A DNA stretch of 64,000 nt from positions 5,919,686 through 5,983,685 of the forward strand of contig NC_049993.1 of the NCBI RefSeq assembly GCF_000003815.2, written 5' to 3'. A program made the position numbers and the translations under genes. Below are positions 1 through 12,700 of the stretch, piece by piece (within the stretch, counting starts at the first letter, position 1; the number at the start of each line of letters is the position of its first letter). The stretch comes from Branchiostoma floridae (lineage: Eukaryota > Chordata > Leptocardii > Amphioxiformes > Branchiostomatidae). Below the pieces are notes generated by a model. It saw nothing but the letters and a program-made list of their open reading frames with translations. It had not been told where the DNA came from and did not search any database.

Positions 1-473
1 GAGGAAAACATGTTCGCGCTTGCCACTTTTCAGCTGGAGAGGGGAGAGCTAACCTCCATTCCGAAAGGTAGAGTGGATAGTTTGTAGTATTTTACATACA
101 TACATACATACATATTCATACTCGAGTCATTATCGAGTTCAAGCATTGACAAAGTTCTGCTTCCATTGTGCTCTATCTTTCATCAGTTCAAAAGATAACG
201 AAATTTTCTTTAAAGTATAAATGGAATAGTAGAGTGTTAACATTAAGATAAAATGAGTATTATGAAAGGAAATAAGGGTATTCTGAGATTGAACCATACA
301 CAACAAAACACACACAAAACTCTGAATAGATTGAAAAATAACGAAACAGCATGGTTAAGGGGCAGACTTTTGGAGTGGTAGTGTGAATATTTTGTGGGAG
401 CGCTGATTTGCGGTTTCTAATATGGGCTGAGAGTCTGTATGCTGGGAAAGGGAGTCTGCAAAGGAGGCTACAT

Positions 474-630
474 GGTAACCTCCATAGCAGGCTCTCTATG
501 GCCTTTTTTGGCACTTTTGCTTAGAATGGCCGGCTGTCAGAAAAGGCCAGCAATCAGCGACCCAGTACAAAAAGAAATGACCAGCAAAAGTGCCAAAAAA
601 GGCCATAGAGAGCCTGCTATGGAGGCTAAC
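474..630. mobile_element. Foldback MITE, family 1 copy A
   Basis: Two arms of about 43 bp are near-perfect reverse complements; each contains CTCCATAGCAGGC or its complement followed by a CCTTTTTTGGCAC block. The short centre carries AGTACAAAAAGAAATG. Related copies lie near 54,625 and, more diverged, near 63,699. There is no coding capacity, so this reads as a non-autonomous foldback element. Confidence 0.75.
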
Positions 631-730
631 TACATGGCTTATACATATAGGTTTTTCCTTTGAATTCTGGATCTTGTAGACTGAACAACGCTAACATCGT
701 CATAAGTCCACCGACTATTTTCCCCTGCAG

Positions 731-870
731 AGATGACGGGAAAGCGCCTCGCCTACCTGCGGCTGCACACAGGGGAGTGGAAGAAAACCGGGACATACCG
801 GGTGGAGGCGGAGGAGCTGGACAAGTACATGGAGACCACAGGGTTCGACGGGCTCATCTGGCAGTTCGAG
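731..870 (+). CDS. Orphan internal exon of an unrecognised gene
   Basis: An open frame of 140 nt (two leading bases, then 46 codons from ATG at 733) is flanked by a good acceptor (CCCCTGCAG, ending at 730) and a donor (GAG|GTGACA, after 870). It is much richer in GC than its surroundings and has a charged, protein-like composition including LAYLRLHTGEWKK and VEAEELDKYMETTGF. I recognise no domain. It ends in phase 0, and the first visible phosphatase exon at 6750 starts in phase 0. It could therefore be an upstream exon of that gene, with the minus-strand gene 2553-5709 nested in the intron. It could equally belong to another gene extending past the left edge. Confidence 0.5.
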
Positions 871-981
871 GTGACAAACATTTCTTATATGTTCTCTTGT
901 TACCTTCACCAAGAAGGTTATACTAGTATTCATCTTCATGAAAATGGAGATGTTGTTTTAGGTGTGTCTGTCTTTGTGCCT

Positions 982-983
<2 letters not shown>

Positions 984-1038
<55 letters not shown>
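984..1038. repeat. (TG)n microsatellite
   Basis: About 27 uninterrupted TG dinucleotides lie just downstream of the orphan exon. Confidence 0.95.
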
Positions 1039-1043
<5 letters not shown>

Positions 1044-1099
1044 CCGGGTTTTTGTGGTCAGCATAACTCAAGAACTTCCGTATGGATTATGAGGATATG

Positions 1100-2552
1100 T
1101 AGTATGTGGGTAGGTGTTGGGAAGACAAAGGTCATGGTCAATTCTGGGCCTCCTGGTGTATGACCTTGGTACTGCAGCAGAACTATTTTTTGTATATTTT
1201 GACCTGGACGTGCTATGGCTATGCTCTTTTTTAAGATACTCAAGTGCTATTCTTCCAGTGAATAGCAGACTGAGGTAGACTACTATATATTAGTATATTA
1301 TGGTCCAAGAGGACTGCACAAAGACACACAAAAGGATATTTCATCAAGAGTAACTCTTTAATGAAACAACTCACGCACTTCTGAGCACACAAAAGGGTAA
1401 AATAATATACCTCGCCCACTATTCCCAACTGTCCATGACTAGCAGTATTGATACAGCGATGATACAGCAAAGAGTTGGTTAACAAAATTTTTGGTGACAC
1501 AACAGGATGTGAAGATATAGTCACTACTAGCTTGAATTAGATATATAGAGAGACTACTAGTAGTGCACTAGTAATTACAAGTGCCAAATTGACAACTCCC
1601 TGTCTATAAGCAACGTTAAGTACAGAAACGTGAAGAGTAAGTACGTGTAGTGGCTCATTAGGGTGCGACAATGTTGTCACTGAAATGTTTGAATCAAATA
1701 TGTAGAAATATGCAACAGACAATACAATCTTCATTGGGCATGTGATATACAAATATACAACAATAGTGGTTCATTAATTCCTCAACGGTACAAAAAGCAA
1801 GGCGGTTATATGGAGACCTCCTTGACTAAGTAACAATAAAGATATGGTAAAACAACATTAAGGTTCGGATAAAGGAATGTATATATACATACTGTACATA
1901 TATATTTGACCCAAGAGAATATGTTCACATTGTCCCTGCTAGTATATATGGAATGTACACAGCATACATGTATGTAATTGGCACTAAGCCTCATTAAGCA
2001 TGCAATTTTCACATGCCCAACCCCAGGAATACATTGACATTTCTCATTCTCTATTTCAACAACAATTACAATTTGGTGCCTGTATATTGACAAAGCAGTA
2101 TACCTTGGACAAATATTCAAAAGGGAGGACGCATTGTAGCAGGTAAAGTGACAACATCAAAGAAGATACAATGTTAATGCCCATACCGTGTAAACGTACA
2201 GTTGAGTCTAATACATACTCCCAAACACCTGAAATTGCAGAAAGCGCACTGAGACGAACCCCGAAGATACACCGTGGCATCAGTCTTGTTGGAGGCTCGT
2301 TCGAATAAATTGTCATTCTGTCGACCTTTTTTTCTCATGGGATCCCTTAAAAGATGTCCATGTTTTTTAATCTATATATGATTTTTATATCTTTGGCTTA
2401 GAATGTCCGCCAAATTTTTTTTCACTTTTTCGTACCCGTACACCCTGGTATTGATATTTACCGAAGAGAACTTGACTGACTATTGTAGGAAGAACAGTCC
2501 CGAAGATACACAACGGCATCAGTCCGTCGGGAACTCGTTCGTTTGTGTTTTT
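1100..2552. other. Non-coding interval, no gene seen
   Basis: AT-rich sequence without a convincing exon on either strand. It probably includes the 3' UTR of the minus-strand gene ending at 2553. A short direct repeat (CCGAAGATACAC followed by GGCATCAGT) occurs near 2263 and again near 2502. Confidence 0.5.
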
Positions 2553-5500
2553 TTATAAACTATGTAGTGTCCGTCTGTTCGGTTGTCTCTTTCTAGCGGT
2601 GTACGATAGCCTCATCAGATATATGAGGATTAGGGTATAGATGATATAGGAGACGATACACTCCATGAACCTGAGAACAGACGCGAGGAAGGCCATCAGC
2701 AGCCGTTTTACGTTAGTGTACATCAGATCGAAGCCGACGTAGTGCAACACTAGCAACGCCCTTTTCACAGCGCCCCCTACAGTCACTACAAGTTTGATCA
2801 TCAGGATCCGGACATAACCGTATATGGAGATGATGTATTCCTTGAACTTGACTACATAGGGGATGAAGGCCAACAGCAGCTGTTTTAGGCTGGTGTACAG
2901 GAGGTCGAAGATTGCGTAGTGCAACGCTAACAACGCCCTGGTCAAAGCGCCTCCTATCGACTCTGGGAGCCTGGTCATCAGGATCCGGATGGAGCCATAA
3001 AAAGAGACCATACACTCCTGGATAACGGGCGGGATGAACCGCAGGAGCAGATGTTTGATATTATTGGCCACGGCCTGAAACCTGTCGTACTGGAAACTTG
3101 AAAATGCCCCATTCACAGCGTCTCCTGTCGACGCTGCTACATTGGCCATCACCATCCGGGCGGATCCCACCATGGACACCATGGAATCCTTGAACATCAT
3201 GACGTACGGGACGAGGGGCTGCAGCAGCTGTTTGATTTTATCGGCCACGAGCTGAAACTTGTCGGAGTGGCTCCAGAGAAGTTCCAATGCCCTGTTCACA
3301 GTGCCTCTTACCGACTCTGCTGCACTAGCCACCATCATCCGGGCGGATCCCACCATGGACACCATGGAGTCCTTGAACATCATGACGTAAGGGACGAGGG
3401 GCTGCAGCAGCTGTTTGATTTTATTGGCCACGAGCTGAAACTTGTCGGAGTGGATCCAGAGGAGTGCCAATGCCCTGTTCATAGCGCCTCCTGTCGACTC
3501 AGCTACACTGGTCATCAACATCCAGGTGCACCCGGAGATTGAGAGGATGGAATCCTTGACAACGGACGGGATGAAGGGGAGAATCAGCTGTTTGATCTTA
3601 TCGTAGTGGGGCTGGAGAACAGCAAACACGCTCTGCATGGCGCCTCCCAGCGATTCTGTCACGCTGGACATCAGGATCCGGAAGGAGGCGAAGAACTCCG
3701 TCATGACGAACATGATGAGGGCCATCAGCAGTTGATGAGGCCGCTCCAACTCCTGTACAGGACCGAGCTGCTGTGCCTTGACTGCGGACTGAGGGAGAGC
3801 TCGTAGCGGTACGTCCAGCGCGTCAAAGAACAGGTCTTCAACTTCCATGTCCTCAGCTAGCCACATAGGCGGGTTGGGGTTGTAGAATTCGTCGTACTCT
3901 ACCATCCAGGGAGGCAAACCCGGCACATCGATGTATACCGATCCCTCTTCGGAATGGCGTGAGTTGGTGCTAATTTCATTTAATTCAGCACGCTTGAGAA
4001 ACTCGTCTTCTTTTATCTTCAACAGGGGAAGCCCTGGGGCATCACAATATTCCTCATCTGTCTCCTCAGAGTGGCGTGAGTTGGCGTCAACTACATCTCT
4101 AGCAGCGCGCTTCAGAAACTCTTCTTCTTTCACCTCCCGCCAGGACGGCCCTGAAGCATCATCTTCATCTTTCTCCGCGGAATGGCGTGAGATGTCGCCA
4201 GCTTCAATTTTAATTTTAGCAGCGCGCACACGGCGCAGAAACTCTGCCGACTCTACGCGGTGCACGATGGTATCGGCTGCAGGTTTCTCTCTATGGAAGT
4301 CGCCCATACCAGTGATGTCGGAGAAGAGGCCTTCATCCCCGAAGATCGAATAAGTGCTTCCAATGGCGCCAAGGCCGAACTTACCGGGAGGACGGCGGTC
4401 AGGCTGGCGGGGCCGGGGCTGTGGGGCCGCGGGGCGGTAGGACTGGGCTACCGTGGGCCAGCTCCGGCTTTCCGTCGGGAAGGAACGACGGGAATAGGCT
4501 GTAACACATCAGTTCCGCTTGGTCAGACTTTGTAATACGCAATACTGTCTACGGTGTTGCACGTTGTGCGCTCTTAAGAAAACATTGACATTCAGGGGGG
4601 AAAATAAAAACCAATTTAGAACGACCAAAGTAATCCCGGGACCATTTCACTTAAAAGACTTTCAAGATTGAGATCACGGTATAACGGTGCAAAATGTGTA
4701 CAACAAGATTTCTCTCTGTAGATTAATCATTTGTAAAGCAACGCACTATCAAAAAATAGGGCAATTTCTTTCTATTGTTGTTCTAGAACGCACATGTATT
4801 CAAGAAAAGGCACGGATGACAAAACTCGCACAGTATACACTCATGTCACGTATAACAATACCAAGTATAGAAATGTATCCTTGAGTCTAGCTTTGCTACA
4901 GGTATATATCATCTTCTTCGCACACAAAAAAAGAAATTAAAAGGCATGGATTGCAAACTACACACAGTATCTTCACATGTATAACGTAATTCTAAGTCTA
5001 GAGATATATCTTTGAGTCAAGCTACAATTCTATGTCTTCCTCTTCGCACACAAAAAAAGGAAAGGCATGGATTACAAACTACGCACAGTACATACACGAT
5101 GTATAACAGTCTAACTTTACTACATGTATAAGTACTTGTAACTTACCTGATGAGGGTCCGTCATACTTGTCGACCCACTCCTCCAACACAATGACCTCGT
5201 ATTCACCGTCCTCGCCGTACAAAAACACATCGTTCCTAAAGTCGCGAAACGACAGTTTTGGCAGCATGATCGTCCTTGGTTCCCGCGGACGGTGTGTCTT
5301 CTTCTCGCTCTTCTTCTCTTCGCCCTCTGTGTCTTAAACATGTGGAGAAACGTCATGAATGTTCTGACAACTTCTCTCGTTGTAAGGAACAAATCCAAAC
5401 TGTAGTAATTTTATACTATGGACTCCGGAGTTGAACCAATCATCAGTTTGTTTTGCGACCGCGTGATCAGAAAATGGTCTGTATATTGAAGACGGAAATT

Positions 5501-5709
5501 GTCCTGATATGCTACCAAACTTGACACTAGTGATGCGGATTAAACAAAATTCATGTACAGATTTCAAACATATGATTATATCAGATATATATGGAATACC
5601 TGCAGTACTCACCTTCAGAGAAGAGGAGCCATAGCATTGTCGCCACGGCGGCGACGGATAAGACTGCCGTAGTTACCGGCTGGTTGAAGCCCGGGCCTCT
5701 TAACGGCAT
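2553..5709 (-). CDS. Three-exon membrane protein with charged and hydrophobic tandem repeats (novel)
   Basis: Exons: 5613-5709, 5147-5332 and 2553-4498, all with GT/AG borders and matching phase-1 junctions, giving 742 residues. Exon 1 encodes an N-terminal hydrophobic anchor (about residues 12-30, TTAVLSVAAVATMLWLLF). Exon 2 is acidic and begins with a Lys/Glu-rich stretch. Exon 3 opens with a Pro/Arg-rich linker. About residues 176-298 hold three charged repeats of 35-40 residues sharing EFLKRA, SRHSEE and DxPGLP motifs. About residues 350-713 hold six hydrophobic/amphipathic units of 55-62 residues with the pattern RxLM..V.ES.GGA...AL, D, IKQLLxPxxPxV. The tail is a hydrophobic stretch followed by basic residues. 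The pattern suggests repeated re-entrant or amphipathic helical hairpins on a membrane. I recognise no family and assign no function. The spliced model explains why the 584-codon frame in exon 3 stays open upstream of its first ATG (4307), back to the acceptor. Confidence 0.75.
4798..5110. repeat. Diverged tandem repeat in intron 2 of the repeat-protein gene
   Basis: Two clear copies, and a more diverged third, of a roughly 120-130 bp unit. Shared blocks are CTTCGCACACAAAAAAAG, AAAGGCATGGATT and GTATAACG. Confidence 0.6.
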
Positions 5710-6749
5710 TTTCTTTACTCTTTTACTCGCAACTTAATACCAAAAAGCACGCTCGCTTTCTTGGCTTGGTCGACAAATGTGTCAACCAAAATGTAACCAC
5801 AACGTCTGGTAAAATTCAGAACTTAGAGCACTTTTTCTCGCAGCAAGGCGCGAATCGTGTAAATCAAACACCACGACATCGGTTGCTCTAAAGTTTTGTG
5901 ACGTCATAGTCGCTTGAAAGAACGGAAACACTCTCATTCATAACCGCGCATGCGCTAACGTCATTACCATTCCTGTCCTCAATAAAGATGTACATGTCAT
6001 TATAAGACCCCTCACTCGGTCTGTCACGTATAACGGTCCTTCCTTCGTAAGACATAGAAGATCTGCTGAAATGGCTTTCCATGTGTTGAGATGTGGCTGT
6101 CACGTTATGCTATGTAGTTGTTCGAGAACCTCTTACATATTCGAATTCAATACATGTGCATTAAATACCGGGTAATACGCTCGTATGGCCCACTTTACTT
6201 GTTCTTTTACTTGTACTACACATAGTAGTTGCTGCTGCTATTTCAGAGCTGTGTGACGAACATGTTGCACATTGATATCTTTGCGCGTTGTTTATGGTTT
6301 CTGTTGCTTGGTGTACGTTTTTGTTTGGCAGTTTGAGAGAGCGATCAGGCAGTGTCATCTCAAGTGCTATTTCGGAAACATTTCATCGTCCCTTCATAAT
6401 GCTAATCTCACATTTCCAAACCGGGACCCGGCCAGGCTGTTTGTGAAAATGAACAATAGAAATGTATGTATTGCGTGAAAATATACAGAAATGATGCCTC
6501 TTTACGTGCATGTAGTTTGGTGTCTTTTGTATCATACTTTTTGTTCCCGAAAGTTGTCCGGCCGAGCCCCGGTTTGGAAATGTGGCGTAGGCCTAACTAG
6601 TTTGATTCTTAGTCGCCACTCTACACCAGCTCATTTAATCCCAAATCAGATAATGCCATTGATACTCAACACTTACTTACATAGAGTATCGATCTTTTGT
6701 GAAGCTTTTTGACCAATTTTCTGAACCCCACTGTTTGTCCCTAATCCAG
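5710..6749. promoter_or_regulatory. Upstream region of the minus-strand gene; no exon recognised
   Basis: This lies between the start codon of the minus gene (5709) and the first recognised phosphatase exon (6750). It must hold the minus gene's promoter and may hold phosphatase 5' exons that I could not identify. There is no clear TATA box. Confidence 0.35.
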
Positions 6750-9700
6750 GCATTGCCAGACGAGCTGATTTACAAGTGCAAAGTGGCCAGGCGGCCCGAG
6801 AACACGCCGAAAAACAGATACACAAACTCCATTCCGTGTAAGTACTGAGGATGCGAGAAGGCAATCTAACATAAAGTCGTTATTGACACTGACGCTTAGC
6901 GCATATAACGTTAGATTCGAGAATTGCATACCTTGAGATTGGTCGAAGGGCTTTTATACCCTGAAATACGCGTTCTCTTATTTTCTAAGCCAGCGCTTCA
7001 AACCCCTTATCTTCTGAAAAGAAGCACGATCAAATTCGCATCTAAAGAAAAATGTGTGATAGAGTCTAGGGAGCGAAGCAAGATAAAAGTATAAATATAC
7101 CAAATGTTCCGGGTTTATATTTTGCAGACGACTACTCTCGTGTTGAACTACAGCCTCTGCCAGGCAAACCTACAACTAACTCCGACTACATCAACGCCAG
7201 TTGGGTCAACGTACGTTCGGTTATTCACCTCTTCCTATAGCCTTCAGCACAGCATTTTCTCTATCAGAGCAAATATCTCTTATGTTCCTACAATGTACTG
7301 AATACTTAAATTCTATGCCCCTGTCAGACAGCTGGGAAATAATCTGCGAGCTGTAAGTGACATTTTCGGCACTAGCATGTCCAGCATTCTCTCTCTATCA
7401 TAGATCACCGCTCGACCCCTTCCAATGTGATATAGGCAGAGTTGGCCACACTGAATTAATTGTTAAGGATGACGTCGACACACTCTGGAGACCCAAAAAC
7501 TAATGTGCAAGGACAAAAATCTAGCAATACAATCCTGCTAAACCACAGGACTAAACATCCAGTCCATTCTTTCTCAGGCTTGGTTTGTCTTATGTTCAAC
7601 TCCAGTAAGACTAAGAGACAACCGTCGCCATTGCCATTCTTGTTTAAAGAGGGAACAAGGGCGCTGTGGTCCCGACCATGTGCCTAGATCCTCTGGTAAA
7701 CATTTTCTATTTTGAGAAAAGGTGAAAATGAATGCCGAAACGACTGCTAAAATGTGTCTGTCTTCTCCCCAGGGTTACTCCAAGTCGAAAGCTTTCATCG
7801 CCACGCAGGGCCCATCAGCGGAGACTGTGGACGACTTCTGGCGGATGATATGGGATTACGGACCGAAGTACATCGTCATGTTATCTGACCTGATAGACAA
7901 GTCCAAGGTTAAATATCATAATTCACTATTAAATATCATAAAGAGTGAGTAAACTAATATTGGACTGAGCTGCTTGTAGCTTTAACTTAAGTACATATCT
8001 GACGCTAGCATGCTGAAACTTCGCTGAAACAACGAATCATAATGACTTCCGGGATCCGTTGGAGATCGAACAATTTAATTTTTTTTCAAATATGCTAGAT
8101 TTTGAGATGATTAGACTTTATCTTGAGAAGTTTTGACAAAAATCTTAACATGCTTCGGAAGAATGTCAAGATACTTTGAAAGATGATTTAAAAAGATCTC
8201 AAGATGCTTGCAAAAGATCTCAAAAAGTTATGAATATGAAAAGATTTTTGACAATATCTCTAGATCTTTATAAAAGAAATATAAATCAAAAATAATCATT
8301 AAACATGGAAAAATTCTAAAATTCTGTCGATTCTAATACGATCATAAAGTATTTCATAAATTAGTGTACTTTATATTTACCAGTTCTTTATCTCATTTCC
8401 TCGCGTATTAAGAAAAGTTCCATTTTAAGAAAAAATCTTTTGGGTGGAAAAAAAAGGAGTAGATGTAGAAGGTTTAAGACTTTTTTCCAGACCGCATTGA
8501 ATGTAAGAAAAAGTGTTTTCACTCAACTCAAAGCTAAGATTGTCACAGGTTCCTTGTGCGCAATACTGGCCGGATAAGGAGGCATCGCTCCGGTCTGGTG
8601 ACCTGCTGGTGACCTTGAAGAAAAAGGACGTCATGGCGGACTACATCTTTCGTACATTCACTCTCCAAAAGGTAATAAACTGTCTTCTTTTCCTTTACTT
8701 TTTTTTCGCATAATCATAGTGATATCTTTTGTTGACATTTTTCCTTCCAAAATGACAAAGATTTCCAATATCGTGACTTAAAATATTTCGAGTTTTTCGT
8801 TTGTCTTGTTTCATACGGAAAATCTCTATGAAATCACAGACAGACCAAAAATTAAACCTCCCCCTGAATTAGTAGCCTCATCCATTGACCCCATGACCTG
8901 ACATGTCTGAACCTTCCTGTCACTCCCGCAAGTCTGACCTTTGCGGTGACACTAACATCTCACTCACTTCCTGCCACTCTACTAACAGTTTATTCAAATA
9001 ACCACCTACAGACACAAGAACATAATAAACGACCGAAAACCAAACCTTCAAACACAGAGGTGGCAATTTTCCTATTATACCTGGTAATTGTATTCTGTAG
9101 TGGGGTCTGTGTAGTGCAACGGCTAGAGTGTTGGAGTCGGAATCAGAAGGTCAGGAGTTCGATAGTCGTCATGCCCTACTCTTAAGACCTTGGAAGAGGC
9201 ACTTTACACGATATACCCACCAATAAAAAAAGGCCACCATGACGGTGGAGTGACGCCCAACGAGCCTCACAGCTAATCTGTCAAAAAGGGTGCCCAAAAC
9301 ACTTACGGAAATGGTGCGCCAGTGTGCCAAAATCTACACTATCACCACTAAGAGCCGTAATTTTTTTTCTTATTTTGTATTCTGTAAACTCTGTGTTCAG
9401 GCCGGAGACGACGCATCCCAGTACGAGATCACGCACATTCAGTACACGGGATGGCCGCAGCATCGCGCTGGCACGCCTCCCTACAGCACCTCCCTCCTCA
9501 ACATCATCAGGACCATCAAGCTGACTGACCCTGAGGAGATGGAGACCCCTATCGTCGTTCACTGCGGGTAAGTGAAAAGAACAGTACCGGTAACGGTACG
9601 GTACAGTTTATGCAAAAGCCCAGAACTACAACATGTGGAACATATTCACTTTGCGGGTATATCTACTCACTTTTCATACTTTAAAGAATTTGAACTAGGT

Positions 9701-12700
9701 AAACTTTTAAAAGACGCCATCACGACTACGATCTCAGACACTGTGGATTGCAGCGCCTTAGAATGGCGAAACAATAAATTTCAAGCGAATGTAATGATAA
9801 CTTTATTGCACAACAATTGTACGAGGTACAAAGTATGGCATCTACATAACTACAGTGTTGAGGCTTAAGGCTTATCTAACTAATACAGGAGTTACACAAA
9901 GGGATATGACCTCATAAATCACTGCAGCTGTTCCCTGCCGTAGATCCGGCGTGGACCAGACCGGAGTTTTCATCGCCCTGTACGCCATGACAGACATGCT
10001 GGAGGAGGAGGCCGCCGTCAACATCCGGGAGTTCGTGGTACAGATGCGAGAGTACAGGTGTCTCATGGTGTCGTGCGTGGTACGTAATACAGAAAAGAGA
10101 GAGAGAGCCAGAGACAAGCGGCTAAAGAGGGAGATAGATAGAGAAATAGAGGGAAATTCGAAAGAAAGACAAAAATTCAAAGAGAGAAAAGAAGGTGAGG
10201 AAGAAAGACGTTAGAAGAGGAGAGAAGGTAAGACAAGAAAAGAAAAGAGAAGGGAAGAAAAAGAAGAGAAGTTAGCAAAGGAGAAAGGGAAGTAGATGAA
10301 GCTCACCAGAATGATGGCAAAGGAAAATATGTTGTTTTAATTTTCTCTACATGACTAAGCACACCTTGGCCGATTTCCTGACAAACAGCAATTAACTTAA
10401 TTCAATACGTTTACATGCGATCGTACAATGAAATTTGTTTTTGCCTCCAGGACCACTACTTGTACATCTACGGGTCCGTACTAGAGGCAGAGCGGTGTGG
10501 GAAGACTGTGACACGGACAGACCAGTTCTTAACCTACGCGGAGTCCAAACTGGGGCTGACTGGTTCCAAGCGAGGCGCGCTGTACTGCCAGGAGTTTGCG
10601 GTGTGTTGATTATATATATATATCAGTTATCAGCCCCCATCTCATGGCAGTGGACTACATAACGTTTGGTATCCAGTTCTTAAATGATGTGCTGCAAAGA
10701 GTGTAAGACTGATAAATATGGGATATGAGAAATTCACACAAAGCATTGTTGTTGTTTTTTTTTATTTAAGAAAAATTCATTTATGCGGTACTGTTGTTGG
10801 ATGTCCATCGCACTGCGATGATGACTTCAATGGCGTCTCAGGTGTGATCGTAGCCCAAATGCTGAGGCGCGTGTTCGTCCGCATATCGTGCACACGACGA
10901 CGGTGCTGGGGTTGGGTCTTCTCTCCTTCTCCTTCTCCTTTCTGTCTTACTAATATGCATATATTCCCAACAGAAGCTACAGACGCTGTGTCCCAACCCA
11001 TCGGCGGAGAGAACAGCGACAGGGGCGCTCCCCGTGAATGAGGGCAAGAACAGGTTCTCCAACCTCCTCCCGGGTACGTTTCCACCATTGAATGAGAGAA
11101 TTTAGCATATAATTGCATATGATGTGTTGATAATAGCCATATACATGTACTCAAGAATACAAAGAATAGAAACTTATACTTGAAGTCCGTGATAAAAAAA
11201 TCGTCAAAGCTAGCTAGAACACATATTAAACGCACGTAAAATCAGATAGACGTGTTGTTTTCTTACAAAGTCCCTATAACCTCTTGTTTTTTCGTATCCC
11301 ATCTGTAGATGACAAAAGGCGGGTGACTCTGAGCACGCCTCTATCCGATACGGACAGTAACGACTACATCAATGCCGTCTATCTGGACGTGAGTACTCCA
11401 TTCATGATTTCTTTATAAATTATAATGAATGAACAGACAAAGAAAATATTAGTTACTAGTATACTAGCCCACCGAAGCTCTGAACAGACCAACACACTTT
11501 TTTCCTGTGACTAGGAATTGTATTATATTATTGTCTGCAAAAAATATTCTATCATTTGAAAAAATCTTTAATTTGAGATTTAAACCTCCCATCTTCCAGA
11601 GCTACAAGAGTCAGAAGGGGTACATCGTGACCCAGGCACCCCTGCCGAACACCGTGACTGACTTCTGGTGCATGATCAGTGATACTGGCAGCAACATCAT
11701 CGTCATGCTGAATAGCATCAGCGAGGTAAAACAACTGATCATGTCGTCTTTCATTTGTACTTTGATTTATGTCTATTGTATTTTTATGTCGGGACTAGGG
11801 CTAGTAACTTTTTTAGATGCCACCACCTGTTCCCTCGCCCCTTCCACTTGTGTGGAAAATTTTGATGAGCAAATAAACAAACTCAAGCATATCAGGGGAT
11901 CTGGAAACCCGTGCGAGGGGAAATAGCTTTATGCTTTTCCACTACTTGCATGTTTAGAAAATAAAGCAGACTTCAAGATCTTCTAATTTTCACTACAAAA
12001 GGCAACAAATATTAGACTGTTCGAAATTCGACTCTGGAATGTCTTTATATGAAGCTACTAGTGGTCACTAGTGTGTGTTGTCCGATCCAGTCCTGTCCAA
12101 GGTACTGGCCAGCCCACGCTTCGGCCACCTACGGACCGTTCAACGTGGAGGTGACCAACACGCAGATAGCCCCACACGTCACGGAGAGAGAGTTCCAACT
12201 CACCAACACTGTGAGTACCCAAGTTTACATTTCTTCAGTGATGATATGCTATCCGCGAGTGTGTGTCTTAAGACTTTTAGAATTGACACCTCTGGGGCCG
12301 GAGTGAATTGAATACTGAAAATGTCCTTACGACACATGCTATATATGGATGATGACATTATGTCCACACTGATTCCCAGTTCAATCATAAGAAGACGACA
12401 GTCCGACAGTTCCAGCTCACAAACTACACGGATGACGGCGACTCCGCCCCGCTTACAGCGCCTGAGTACCTGCACCAGCTCTGGGCCGAGGTACACAAAT
12501 GGTTCAAGCAGTCTAACATGGACGGACCAATCACAGTGCACTGCGAGTAAGTCATCTATTGTTTCCTGTAGTGTTTACTTTAGAAAGCTTCGATCCAGCT
12601 ACGTGACTTTCCAAATGGCCATCACCTATGACCTTCTTCAGTACGACTGACCCGTTCCTTTGGACACGTGATCTTGTGGACACGTGACTTCAGTGATGAG

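Noticed and set aside
3267-4535. Several + strand frames opposite the repeat-protein exon
   Set aside because: They mirror the tandem repeats of the minus-strand coding exon, which alone has consistent splice phases.
9110-9180. tRNA-like segment considered as a tRNA gene
   Set aside because: A and B boxes are degraded and a SINE-type body follows.
10777-11235. 152-codon minus frame
   Set aside because: Antisense shadow of phosphatase exon 10,974-11,073 and its flanking introns.
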